From an uncultured Desulfovibrio sp. (GTDB lineage: Bacteria; Desulfobacterota; Desulfovibrionia; Desulfovibrionales; Desulfovibrionaceae), in the NCBI RefSeq assembly GCF_944324525.1, contig NZ_CALUWS010000016.1:1-53453 (forward strand): a stretch of 53,453 bases of DNA, written 5' to 3'. Shown piece by piece: positions 15,564-22,820 of the stretch. The translations under genes were made by a program, and so were the position numbers. The notes under the pieces are model-generated. The model saw only the letters and a program-made list of their open reading frames with translations, searched no databases and was not told the DNA's origin. Each line of letters begins with the position of its first letter. Within the stretch, counting starts at the first letter, position 1.

Positions 15564-16565
15564 TTACTTGCGGAAGGTGTCAAGGTAGGCGTACAGGGCC
15601 GGGGAGCCGCCGGTGTGCAGGAAGAGCACATTGCTGCCGTCGGCGAAATGGCCCTTGCGCACCAGGTCGATGAGGCCGGCCATGGCCTTGCCGGAGTACA
15701 CCGGGTCGAGCAGGATGCCTTCGGTCTGGGCCAGCAGCTTCACGGCTTCCACCATGCTGTCGGTGGGCAGGGAGTAGCCGGGGCCCACGTAATCGTCGAA
15801 GGCCACCACCTTTTCGGCGGGCAGGGTCACGCCGGCGCCGATGTAGTCCAGCGTTTCCTGCGCCAGCTTGTGCACGGCCGCTTCCTGCACGGGCTTGGGA
15901 CGGTTGACGCCGATGCCGGTCACCGGGATGCCAGCATTATTGCCGTACATGCCCGCGATGATGCCGGCGTGGGTCCCGGCGCTGCCGCTGGGCACCACCA
16001 TGTGGTCGATGCGGATGCCCTTGTCGAAGAGCTGGCGCAGGGTCTCCTCGGCGCAGTTCACATAGCCGAGCGCGCCGATCTTGTTGGACGCGCCGCCGGG
16101 CACGATGTAGGGCTTTTTGCCCTGCGCCTTGAGGCTTTCGGCCACCTTGCCCATCTCTTCCAGCATGTTGCTGCCGCCGGGGACGACGGTGATGCTCTTC
16201 ACGCCCAGCAGCTGGAAGAGGAAGTTGTTGCCGGAGGCTTCGGGCTTGTAGCTGTTCTTCACGCGCTCTTCCAGCACCAGGTGGCAGTCCAGCCCTTCCT
16301 TGACGGCCCAGGAAAGGGTCAGGCGGCAGTGGTTGGACTGGACGGCGCCGCAGGTGATGATGGTGTCGGCGCCCTGCGCCAGAGCGTCGGCCATGACGAA
16401 GTCCAGCTTGCGGGTCTTGTTGCCGCCGGCGGTGCCGGGCAGGAGGTCGTCACGCTTGATGTAGATGTTGACCTTGCCGCCCAGCGCCTTGGTGAAGTTG
16501 GGCAGGAATTCGAGGGGGGTGGGTTCGGTGACGTAGCCGCGACGGGGGAACTTGGCGAGATTCAT
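15564..16565 (-). CDS. cuyA: PLP-dependent L-cysteate sulfo-lyase / D-cysteine desulfhydrase family enzyme
   Basis: 333 residues of the fold-II PLP family that includes CuyA, DcyD and ACC deaminase. The PLP lysine is K50 in GGNKTRKLDF; other family motifs are CGAVQSNHCR, VPGGASNKIGALGYVNC, SGSAGTHAG and the C-terminal HTGGSPALYAY. CuyA cleaves L-cysteate to pyruvate, ammonia and sulfite; DcyD cleaves D-cysteine to pyruvate, ammonia and sulfide. The sequence alone does not separate them for me. The neighbour hpsN-like gene and the sulfite-using lifestyle favour cysteate. It lies 66 bases after the DegT gene and 57 before the racemase, so it belongs to the operon. GAGG precedes the ATG. Confidence 0.7.
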   Translation of the reverse strand: MNLAKFPRRGYVTEPTPLEFLPNFTKALGGKVNIYIKRDDLLPGTAGGNKTRKLDFVMADALAQGADTIITCGAVQSNHCRLTLSWAVKEGLDCHLVLEERVKNSYKPEASGNNFLFQLLGVKSITVVPGGSNMLEEMGKVAESLKAQGKKPYIVPGGASNKIGALGYVNCAEETLRQLFDKGIRIDHMVVPSGSAGTHAGIIAGMYGNNAGIPVTGIGVNRPKPVQEAAVHKLAQETLDYIGAGVTLPAEKVVAFDDYVGPGYSLPTDSMVEAVKLLAQTEGILLDPVYSGKAMAGLIDLVRKGHFADGSNVLFLHTGGSPALYAYLDTFRK

Positions 16566-16631
16566 GCTGAAAACCTCAATGAGTGGGTTAGAGGATGAAA
16601 GACAGGGAGCGAAAACGGACTTTACGGCGCG

Positions 16632-17834
16632 CTAGCGCAGGCCCATTTCCGTAACGACCTCGGCAATGATGTCGGCGATGACGTCGCAGTCCTCGACGGA
16701 GAAGGTGAGGGGCAGGCGCATGTCGCACATGGTGGCCAGCACGCGCCGCGTGGTGGGCAGGTCGAGCGTGGCCAGGTAGGGGAAATACTGCCAACTGTCG
16801 TAGGCGCTGGTGAAGCCGTTGGGTTCCTTGTTGCCGAACCACTTGACGGAGACGCCGCGCTCGGCGCACTTGGCGATGAAGGTCTCGATGTCGGCATAAC
16901 CGGCCTTGGGCAGGTTCCACTGGATGGAGCTGCCCACATAGCCTTCGCGGGGGTCGCGCTGCGGGCAGACCACGCCGGGGATGGCCTTGAGCCGGGCGGC
17001 CATGTGGTCATGCAGCACGTTCCAGCGGCGGCACTGCTCGTCGAGGATCTTCAGCTGCGGCAGCAGGAGCGCGGCGCGCAGATTGTCCATGCGCGAACTG
17101 AAGTTCGGCGTGACCTTCTTGACCTTCTCGAAGACCGAGGCGTCCGGGCGGGCCGTATGCGCCGTGTAGAGCATGTAGGAGCCGGAGTACATGATGGCGC
17201 GGGCCATGACCAGATCGTCATTGGTGATGAGCAGGCCGCCCTCGCCGGAATTCATGTGCTTGTAGGTCTGGGTGCTGTAGCAGGCCGCATGGCCGAAGGT
17301 GCCGCTCTTTTTGCCGTCCCAGCTGCCGCCCATGGTGTGGGCGCAGTCTTCCAGCAGAATGAGGTTATGCTTGCGCACCACCTCCATGACCTTGTCCATG
17401 TTGGCCATATGGCCGCGCATGTGCGAGAGCAGGAAGAAGCGCGCGCCGGTCCTGGCGGCCTTGGCGTCCAGGTCGTCGATGTCGATGGTGTAGTCATCGG
17501 TGATCTCGACGAGCTCGATCTTGCCGCCCGCATTCTCGATGGCCCCGGGCACGGGGGCCAGGGTGTAGGCGTTGCAGAGGACGGTATCTCCGGCCTGCAC
17601 GCCCAGGCTCTTGAGGGCGATATAGAGCGCGCTGCCGCAGGAAGCGCAGGCCAGGCAGTAACGGGAGCCCATGTAGGCGGCGAAGGCCTCTTCCAGCTCC
17701 GCGGCATAGCCCTTCTCGCCGGGCATGGTGTTGTAGCGGTGCAGGCGGCCGGTCTGCATGACGCCGAGCGCCAGCTCGATGCCTTCCTGAGGAATGGGTT
17801 CCTGCAGGGTGAAATCCTTGGTGAAAGTCTTCAT
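16632..17834 (-). CDS. DegT/DnrJ/EryC1/StrS-family PLP aminotransferase
   Basis: 400 residues of fold-I PLP aminotransferase. The Schiff-base lysine is K192 in QTYKHMNSGEGG; the cofactor-stacking segment is LEDCAHTMGG (about 162-170); the glycine-rich region ACASCGSALYIALKSLG (62-78) holds the phosphate-binding residues. Family members usually aminate keto-sugars, but no sugar nucleotide genes are near. In this operon a role in moving an amino group between a sulfonated keto or aldehyde intermediate (for example sulfopyruvate/cysteate) and a donor is plausible; this is inference from context. ATG 17834 has AAGGAG 7 bases upstream. The frame is open further upstream only because it crosses repeat copy A2. 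Confidence 0.72.
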   Translation of the reverse strand: MKTFTKDFTLQEPIPQEGIELALGVMQTGRLHRYNTMPGEKGYAAELEEAFAAYMGSRYCLACASCGSALYIALKSLGVQAGDTVLCNAYTLAPVPGAIENAGGKIELVEITDDYTIDIDDLDAKAARTGARFFLLSHMRGHMANMDKVMEVVRKHNLILLEDCAHTMGGSWDGKKSGTFGHAACYSTQTYKHMNSGEGGLLITNDDLVMARAIMYSGSYMLYTAHTARPDASVFEKVKKVTPNFSSRMDNLRAALLLPQLKILDEQCRRWNVLHDHMAARLKAIPGVVCPQRDPREGYVGSSIQWNLPKAGYADIETFIAKCAERGVSVKWFGNKEPNGFTSAYDSWQYFPYLATLDLPTTRRVLATMCDMRLPLTFSVEDCDVIADIIAEVVTEMGLR

Positions 17835-17900
17835 GTCGGACTCCTTGCCGGGTTGTGGCGGCAGGCGGGACGTCCTGCCTGCCGCCGTCGTTCGCATATG

Positions 17901-18046
17901 AGAGCGTTTTCCGTTTGAAACGCTTGGCGTTTCAAACCATACGGCCTGGCGTTTCGCGGAAAAAACGCGGTTTTTCCGCTCACTTTCGGCCGGGCGGCGC
18001 TGTGCCGCCGCCTCGCGTTTTGCCTTTTTCAGCGGCAAAACGCTCT
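17901..18046. repeat. Family A dispersed repeat, copy A2
   Basis: Same element as A1, with the clearest terminal inverted repeats: AGAGCGTTTT (17901-17910) and AAAACGCTCT (18037-18046). It sits inside the operon between the hpsN-like and DegT genes. Two bases of the hpsN stop codon (minus-strand TAG, 18047-18045) fall in the repeat end. Confidence 0.8.
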
Positions 18047-19355
18047 AGTACTTGGGATGCTCGTACACGGGGAAGTCCCATTCGCGGCCGGGATAGAACT
18101 TCCGCAGACGCCAGTCGCAGGCGCGTGCGTGGCCTTCCATGCCCTCCACGCGGGACAGGCGGGAAGCGGCGCCGCCGATGACGTCGTTCTTGTCGGGGTC
18201 GATGTGCTGATACGTGCAGATCTTGAGGAACTTGTGCACATTGAGGCCGCCGCTGTAGTAACCGGCCTTCTTGGTGGGCAGGATGTGGTTGGTGCCGGAA
18301 CACTTGTCGCCGTGCGGCACGGTGCTGCCCTCACCCAGGAAGAGCGAACCGAAACAGCGCAGGCGGGTACGCCACCAGTCAAGGTCCTTGGCGATCACCT
18401 GGATGTGTTCGGGAGCGTACTGGTCGCTGACGGCGGCCATCTCTTCGCGGTCGTCGCACAGGACGATCTCGCCGTAGTCGCGCCAGGCGCTCAGCGGCAC
18501 ATCGGGATTGGGCATGTCGGCGCAGAGCTTGGGCATGAGCTCAAGCACCTTTTGGGCCAGCGCCTCGCTGGTGGTGAAGAGCCAGACCGGCGAGTTGTAG
18601 CCGTGCTCCGCCTGAGACACGAGGTCGATGGCCACCGTCATGGGATCGGCCGTTTCGTCGGCGATGATGCCGGATTCCGTGGGGCCGGCGAACACGTCGA
18701 TGCCGCAGAGGCCGGAACCGCTCAACAGGGCCTTGGCTTCGGCCACATAGGCGTTGCCGGGGCCGACCAGGATGTTGGCCGGCTTGCCGGTGAACAGACC
18801 GTAAGCCATGGTGGCGATGGCCTGCACGCCGCCCATCTCAAGGATGATGTCCGCGCCGGCGATGTGCATGGCGTAGCAGGTGGCGGGGTCGATGTGGGTG
18901 CCGCGCGGCGGGGTGGCGGCCACGATGAAGGGCACGCCCGCCGCCTTGGCCGTGGCCACGCTCATCAGGGCCGAGCAGGCATGGGCAAAGCGGCCGCCGG
19001 GCACATAGCATCCGGCCACATCCATGGGGATGATGCGCTGCCCCAGCACCACGCCGGGCGTCACTTCGGTTTCAAATTCCTGGATGCTCTCGCGCTGGGC
19101 CTTCGCGAAACCGGCAACCTGCTTGTGGGCGAATTCCAGGTCGCGCTTGACGCTTTCGGGCACCATGGCGATGAGTTCCTGCCGCTTGGCATCGCTCAGG
19201 ATGAAGTCCTGATCCCAGTTGTCGAACTTCTTGGCCAGCTGGCGGACGGCATCCTCGCGGCCGGCACGGATCTCTTCCAGCATCTGTTCGACGGCGACAC
19301 GGGCCTGCTTGCTGTTGTCTTCAGCGGACTTGGTGGCTTGCTTGAGGTAACGCAT
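18045..19355 (-). CDS. hpsN: HpsN-type sulfopropanediol dehydrogenase (histidinol dehydrogenase family)
   Basis: 436 residues, full-length histidinol dehydrogenase fold. The zinc site and catalytic residues can be placed: Q248 and H251 (LVSQAEHGYNS), E316-H317 (YAPEHIQV), D350 (PHGDKCSGTNH) and H409 (VEGMEGHARA). It is not in a his operon. Its neighbours are a CuyA-type lyase, an aminotransferase, an amino acid permease and a GntR regulator, which suits HpsN, the NAD-dependent enzyme that oxidises 2,3-dihydroxypropane-1-sulfonate in two steps to sulfolactate. Features such as the WDQD and KAGYYSGGLN segments are typical of the non-histidine branch as I remember it. AAGGAG lies about 8 bases before the ATG. 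Alternative: another amino-alcohol dehydrogenase, or true HisD; the latter is unlikely by context. Confidence 0.75.
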   Translation of the reverse strand: MRYLKQATKSAEDNSKQARVAVEQMLEEIRAGREDAVRQLAKKFDNWDQDFILSDAKRQELIAMVPESVKRDLEFAHKQVAGFAKAQRESIQEFETEVTPGVVLGQRIIPMDVAGCYVPGGRFAHACSALMSVATAKAAGVPFIVAATPPRGTHIDPATCYAMHIAGADIILEMGGVQAIATMAYGLFTGKPANILVGPGNAYVAEAKALLSGSGLCGIDVFAGPTESGIIADETADPMTVAIDLVSQAEHGYNSPVWLFTTSEALAQKVLELMPKLCADMPNPDVPLSAWRDYGEIVLCDDREEMAAVSDQYAPEHIQVIAKDLDWWRTRLRCFGSLFLGEGSTVPHGDKCSGTNHILPTKKAGYYSGGLNVHKFLKICTYQHIDPDKNDVIGGAASRLSRVEGMEGHARACDWRLRKFYPGREWDFPVYEHPKY

Positions 19356-19383
19356 GATCCTGCTCCTTGATGATTTATGAATT

Positions 19384-19395
19384 ATTTCATGAAAT
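19384..19395. promoter_or_regulatory. Palindromic operator-like box ATTTCATGAAAT upstream of hpsN
   Basis: Perfect 12-base palindrome in the 44-base gap between the permease stop and the hpsN start. Near-identical boxes (ATTTTATGAAAT, ATTTTATGAAAA) stand in tandem upstream of the permease at 20985-21008, so it is a candidate binding site for the divergent GntR regulator. Confidence 0.5.
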
Positions 19396-19399
19396 TTTT

Positions 19400-20878
19400 C
19401 TAGCGAAAAATTTTCCCTTCGGTGAACAGCAGCGGGCGGGCCGTATCGCCCAGCAGCATGAACTGGAGACGCTCCGTGGAGATGGCGCTGAGCTCAGGGG
19501 CGCGGCGGCGGTAGAGCAGCGTGCCCAGCACGCACCAGACCAGCAGCAGGCCCCAGGATTCCGCGCTGATGGCGGCGGGGGAGCCGGGCACGGCCAGGAG
19601 GAAGAAGCTCGCGACGGATATGACGCAGCCGAGGAAGGCGATCTGCCGGGCAAAGGGCAGGGTGACCCGATCCGCATGCCGCAGGCTGTAGCGGTAGGCG
19701 CTGTAGCAGGTGAAGAAGTAGCTCAGGGCGGCGCTCAGGGCACAGGTATCCGTCAGCCAGACCAGCACGGGACGGCCGAACCAGGGCGCCAGCAGGGAGA
19801 AGAGCAGCACGAAGAGAATGGCGTTGACCGGGGTCTTGTGTTCAGGATGGATGCGCTCGAACCAGGCCGGGATGAACTTGCTGCGGCCCATGCTGAAGAG
19901 GATGCGGGTCGAGGCGATGAAATAGCCGTTCATGCCGCTGAAGATGCCCGCCAGCACCGGCACCGCCAGGATGACGCCGCCCCACTTGCCGAAGGCCATG
20001 CCGGCCACCGCGCCCGTCAGCCAGGGATGATCGGCGGCAAGCAGTTCAGGATACGGGCGGATGACCGCCACGGCGACCAGCACGAGCGAGTAGAGCACGC
20101 AGCCGCAGACGATGGAGACGACCATGAGCATGGTGGACTTGTCATGGCTGAAATTGAACTCTTCAGCCGTTTGCGGGATGGTGTCGAAGCCCTGATAGAG
20201 GAAGGGGGCCAGGGCCACAACGGAGATGATGCTGACAAGCAGGCCGGTCTGTTCGTTATACAAGGGCTCGAGGTTGGCGATCCCCGCGCCATCGTCGATA
20301 CCGGAACCGACGGCCAGAGCCACCACGCCGGCGGCCAGGGAGAGCGAAAGCCACAACTGCACGGTATTGGCGCAGTTGCTGCCCCGGTAATTCATGAAGG
20401 CAAAGAAGAGGATTATCAAGGAGATGAGGATGATCTCCCCGGCATAGACGTTCCAGCCCGCCAATGTATAGAGGTGTCCCGTCTCGAAGGCCCCGGGCAG
20501 GAGGAAGCGCGTCAGCAGGAGGATGGCCGTGGCGTTGAGCGAGATGACGCAGCTGTAGCTCAGCGCGAGCCCCCAGCCGCACACCACGGCCGCCAGCCGT
20601 CCCAAGCCGACGAAGGCGTAGGCAAAAGCGCCGCCGGCCACGGGATAGCCCTTGATCATGATGCCGTAGCACAGAGCGACGATACAGAGTGCTGCCGCTC
20701 CTGCGGCTAGGCCGATGAGGCTTGCCAGCGGCCCCGAGACGGGGAGGAAGCGGGTTCCGGGCAAAATGAAGCATCCCCAGCCGATGATGGCGCCCACCGC
20801 CAGCGCCCAGGCCTGGATAGGCAGGACGGTCTTCCCGAGCTCATGCCGGTGGTGTGTCTGCTGATGTTCATGGTGCAT
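19400..20878 (-). CDS. APC-superfamily amino acid permease
   Basis: 492 residues, about twelve transmembrane segments. The first helix carries the APC substrate-site pattern (AVGAIIGWGCFILPG), helix 2-3 the PVAGGAFAYAF motif, and the middle the FNFSHDKS/AEEF loop typical of APC amino acid permeases. The N-terminus is histidine-rich (MHHEHQQTHHRHELGK), which is unusual and could bind metal. It is the first gene of the minus-strand operon leading into hpsN, DegT, cuyA and the racemase, and so is the likely importer of the operon's substrate; an amino acid-like or zwitterionic sulfonate such as cysteate fits better than a diol. ATG 20878 is chosen for AAGGAG 6 bases upstream; an upstream in-frame ATG at 20983 lies in the promoter. 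Confidence 0.78.
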   Translation of the reverse strand: MHHEHQQTHHRHELGKTVLPIQAWALAVGAIIGWGCFILPGTRFLPVSGPLASLIGLAAGAAALCIVALCYGIMIKGYPVAGGAFAYAFVGLGRLAAVVCGWGLALSYSCVISLNATAILLLTRFLLPGAFETGHLYTLAGWNVYAGEIILISLIILFFAFMNYRGSNCANTVQLWLSLSLAAGVVALAVGSGIDDGAGIANLEPLYNEQTGLLVSIISVVALAPFLYQGFDTIPQTAEEFNFSHDKSTMLMVVSIVCGCVLYSLVLVAVAVIRPYPELLAADHPWLTGAVAGMAFGKWGGVILAVPVLAGIFSGMNGYFIASTRILFSMGRSKFIPAWFERIHPEHKTPVNAILFVLLFSLLAPWFGRPVLVWLTDTCALSAALSYFFTCYSAYRYSLRHADRVTLPFARQIAFLGCVISVASFFLLAVPGSPAAISAESWGLLLVWCVLGTLLYRRRAPELSAISTERLQFMLLGDTARPLLFTEGKIFR

Positions 20879-20954
20879 GGTCTTCTCCTTGTGGAAAAAG
20901 GTTGAGCTGCCATGTGCCTGCGGCCCGTGGAGGTTTTCCTGTGCCGTTGGATCC

Positions 20955-20983
20955 ACTCTAGGGGTTCCGTTCGAGGAAGTCAA
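20955..20983 (-). promoter_or_regulatory. Sigma-70 promoter of the permease-hpsN-cuyA operon
   Basis: Minus strand TTGACT (20983-20978), 17-base spacer, TAGAGT (20960-20955), about 75 bases before the permease ATG. The tandem ATTTTATGAAAT boxes lie directly upstream of the -35. Confidence 0.65.
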
Positions 20984-20984
20984 T

Positions 20985-21008
20985 ATTTTATGAAATATTT
21001 TATGAAAA
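20985..21008. promoter_or_regulatory. Two tandem 12-base ATTTTATGAAAW boxes
   Basis: ATTTTATGAAAT (20985-20996) and ATTTTATGAAAA (20997-21008) stand head to tail, adjoining the -35 of the permease promoter. One mismatch separates the first from the perfect palindrome at 19384-19395. Their position suggests activator or repressor binding; AT-rich UP-element action is the simpler alternative. Confidence 0.5.
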
Positions 21009-21087
21009 ATTGTCTGTCATCAAAAAAGGTCTGTCAGCCGCCGTCCGCGGCTCTTGCGAGGCAGCCGCCGGAGCCTGCATGCCCGTA

Positions 21088-21123
21088 TTGACCCCTGTGA
21101 TATGTCAGGGTATAATTTTCGCA
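21088..21123 (+). promoter_or_regulatory. Promoter and operator of the GntR gene, apparently giving a leaderless mRNA
   Basis: TTGACC (21088-21093), exactly 17 bases, TATAAT (21111-21116). The expected +1 is at about 21123, the A of the regulator's ATG. The spacer holds an interrupted palindrome CCTGTGATATGTCAGG (21094-21109), suited to autorepression. No Shine-Dalgarno site exists before the ATG. Confidence 0.6.
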
Positions 21124-21788
21124 TGAACGCCACAGAAAAACAGCGGAATAGCGCGACAAAATCACATGTCGCCTATGAGATGATTCGTGACATGATCATG
21201 CGGGGGGATGCCCTGCCGGGCACGCGCCTTATCCTCACGGAGCTTGAGCAGCGGCTCGGCGTCGGCCGCGGGCCCATTCGCGACGCCCTCCTGCTGCTGG
21301 ACAAGTCGGGACTGGTGCAGAATATCCCGCACAAGGGCGCCATCGTCATGCTCCCTCCGGGGTTCCGTGAGATGAAGCTCATTTACGAGCAGCGCTGCAG
21401 CCTGGAGCTGGCGTTGGCCGAGGAGGCCATGCTGCAGGCCACGCCCGCCGAGCTGGATGCCCTGGAAAAGACGGCGCAGGAGATGGAGTCCGCCGGAGAG
21501 GAGACCTACTTCTTCCATATGGACAGGGAATTCCACCGCAAGCTCTATGAGCTCTCACGCATGCCGCATCTGGTCGCCGTGGTGGAGCATCTCATGGACT
21601 TCGTCCAGGCCTTCCTGACCTTGCGGGCCTATTCCGTGGAGCATAAGGAACTCTTCAACCAGCAGCACGCCACCATCATTGCCGCCCTGCGCAACAAGGA
21701 TGCCGTACAGCTGCGCGCCACGCTGGAAAAGAACATCATGATCGGCCTTGAGCTCGTGCATGAGGAGATGCAGCGCTTCCGGCGTTAG
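21123..21788 (+). CDS. GntR-family transcriptional regulator, FadR/FCD subfamily
   Basis: 221 residues. The N-terminal winged helix-turn-helix (about 15-75) shows the GntR pattern: SHVAYEMIRDMIMRGDALPG, LTELEQRLGVGRGPIRDALLLL, GLVQNIPHKGAIV. The C-terminal all-helical FCD domain (about 85-215) has the metal/ligand pocket pattern MDREFHRKLYELS and HATIIAALRNKD. It is divergent from the permease-hpsN-cuyA operon, so it likely senses a sulfonate or amino acid and controls that operon and itself. The ATG at 21123 sits 6 bases after the -10 box and lacks a ribosome binding site, so leaderless translation is inferred. The frame is open upstream but those starts fall inside the promoter. Confidence 0.82.
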   Translation: MNATEKQRNSATKSHVAYEMIRDMIMRGDALPGTRLILTELEQRLGVGRGPIRDALLLLDKSGLVQNIPHKGAIVMLPPGFREMKLIYEQRCSLELALAEEAMLQATPAELDALEKTAQEMESAGEETYFFHMDREFHRKLYELSRMPHLVAVVEHLMDFVQAFLTLRAYSVEHKELFNQQHATIIAALRNKDAVQLRATLEKNIMIGLELVHEEMQRFRR

Positions 21789-21796
21789 GGTCTGTC

Positions 21797-21915
21797 AATA
21801 CTATTCGCTGCCTTTTGGGGGGAAGGGAAACCCCTCCGCCTGCGCTGGAGGTGTTCCCCTTCCCCCCAAGCCCCCCATCCCTTCCCCAGCGCGCTTTTAC
21901 CGGGGAAGAGTCGGG
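21797..21915. repeat. Family B dispersed repeat (long hairpin after a stop codon), copy B1
   Basis: Begins ACTATTCGCT about 10 bases after the GntR stop. Core is a 21-base-pair imperfect palindrome (left arm 21817-21837, right arm 21847-21867), then CCAAGCCCCCCA...CCAGCGCGCTTTTACCGGGGAA. Copy B2 near 23228-23346 is an inverted copy. Placement after a stop in both cases suggests a REP/BIME-like 3' element. Confidence 0.65.
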
Positions 21916-22012
21916 GACACGTGGTAGCCCCGTCCCCAAAAGCAAGCGGAGCCTGTATCGCTTTTTCGTCTTAGTTTTTGAAGTTTTGTGACATTTGAGT
22001 TGATGTGCCCTG

Positions 22013-22150
22013 TCCGTTTTGCCATTGAAAAAGGCAAGACGTGAGGCGGCAGCGCCTGCCGTCCGGCCGGGATCTAGCGGAAAAAACACGCTTTTTCCGC
22101 GAAACGACAAGGCAGTATGGGGTGGGGCGCAAAACGCTTCAAACGGAAAA
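22013..22150 (-). repeat. Family A dispersed repeat, copy A3 (reverse orientation, degenerate ends)
   Basis: Reverse complement of the A1/A2 sequence: GCCATTGAAAAAGGCAAGAC, GCGGAAAAAACACGCTTTTTCCGC and GCAAAACGCTTCAAACGG are recognisable. The outer AGAGCG ends are lost. Confidence 0.65.
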
Positions 22151-22288
22151 TGCTTTTGGAACAGCCATCTTCCTGGGCAAGGCGGCCGTTTCTCACAGGA
22201 AGCATTGTGTCGCTTGTCTGATCGTTTTGCCGTGCGCAGCAAGAAAAATGGATTTGCCTGGATGGCGCTATGCTGCCTGATGTAAGAA

Positions 22289-22323
22289 AAAAGCCCTTCC
22301 GCGTATGCGGAAGGGCTTTTTTT
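22289..22323 (-). terminator. Bidirectional terminator after cheW
   Basis: AAGCCCTTCCGC / GCGGAAGGGCTT stem with a four-base loop, flanked by an A-run on the left and T-run on the right, 21 bases after the cheW stop. Confidence 0.85.
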
Positions 22324-22343
22324 CCATTGTGTGGAGGTTGCGA

Positions 22344-22820
22344 CTACAGGCAGCTCAGGGCTTCCATGTCTTCGCTGGAAAGCAGGCGGTCCAGATCCAG
22401 CATGATGAGCAGACGGTCCTGCAGTTTGCCGACGCCGCTCACATAGTCGGATTCCACACCGGCGACCACCGGCGGCGGCGGTTCCACCGTGCTGGCCGGT
22501 ATGCGGAGCACCTCCGAAACGGCATCCACCACAAAACCCACAATGATGTTATTGATTTCGATGACGATGATGCGCGTATTCTTGTCATGCCCACGAGGCG
22601 CGAGCCCAAACCGGCGACGCAGGTCGATGATGGGGATCACCTTGCCGCGCAAATTGATGACGCCTTCCACAAAGTCGGGCGCACGCGGCACCTTGGTGAT
22701 TTCCATGGTGCGGATGATCTCCTGCACCTTCAGGATGTTAACGCCGAACTCTTCCTCGCCTATGCTGAACGTCACGAGCTGGAGGAGCTGGTCATCCTGC
22801 TTTTTCTGATTCAAATCCAT
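22344..22820 (-). CDS. cheW: Chemotaxis scaffold protein CheW
   Basis: 158 residues, a single CheW domain. The motifs are QLVTFSIGEEEFGVNILKVQEI, VPRAPDFVEGVINLRGKVIPIIDLRRRFG and the VDAVSEVLRIP segment that contacts CheA and receptors. It is a cytoplasmic adaptor joining CheA to methyl-accepting receptors. No other che genes are in the window, so this is an isolated copy. The start has AAGGAG upstream and the gene has its own terminator, so it is monocistronic. Confidence 0.95.
   Translation of the reverse strand: MDLNQKKQDDQLLQLVTFSIGEEEFGVNILKVQEIIRTMEITKVPRAPDFVEGVINLRGKVIPIIDLRRRFGLAPRGHDKNTRIIVIEINNIIVGFVVDAVSEVLRIPASTVEPPPPVVAGVESDYVSGVGKLQDRLLIMLDLDRLLSSEDMEALSCL

Larger units (their letters stand above)
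21789..22343. other. Gene-free region between the GntR gene and cheW, filled with repeats
   Basis: It holds repeat B1 right after the GntR stop, repeat A3 in reverse orientation, and the cheW terminator. The AT-richer stretch 21955-22010 shows no clear gene. Confidence 0.7.

Noticed and set aside
18045-19355. HisD of histidine biosynthesis
   Set aside because: The fold is right, but no his genes are nearby and the neighbours are catabolic (lyase, permease, racemase, GntR). HpsN-type function fits better.
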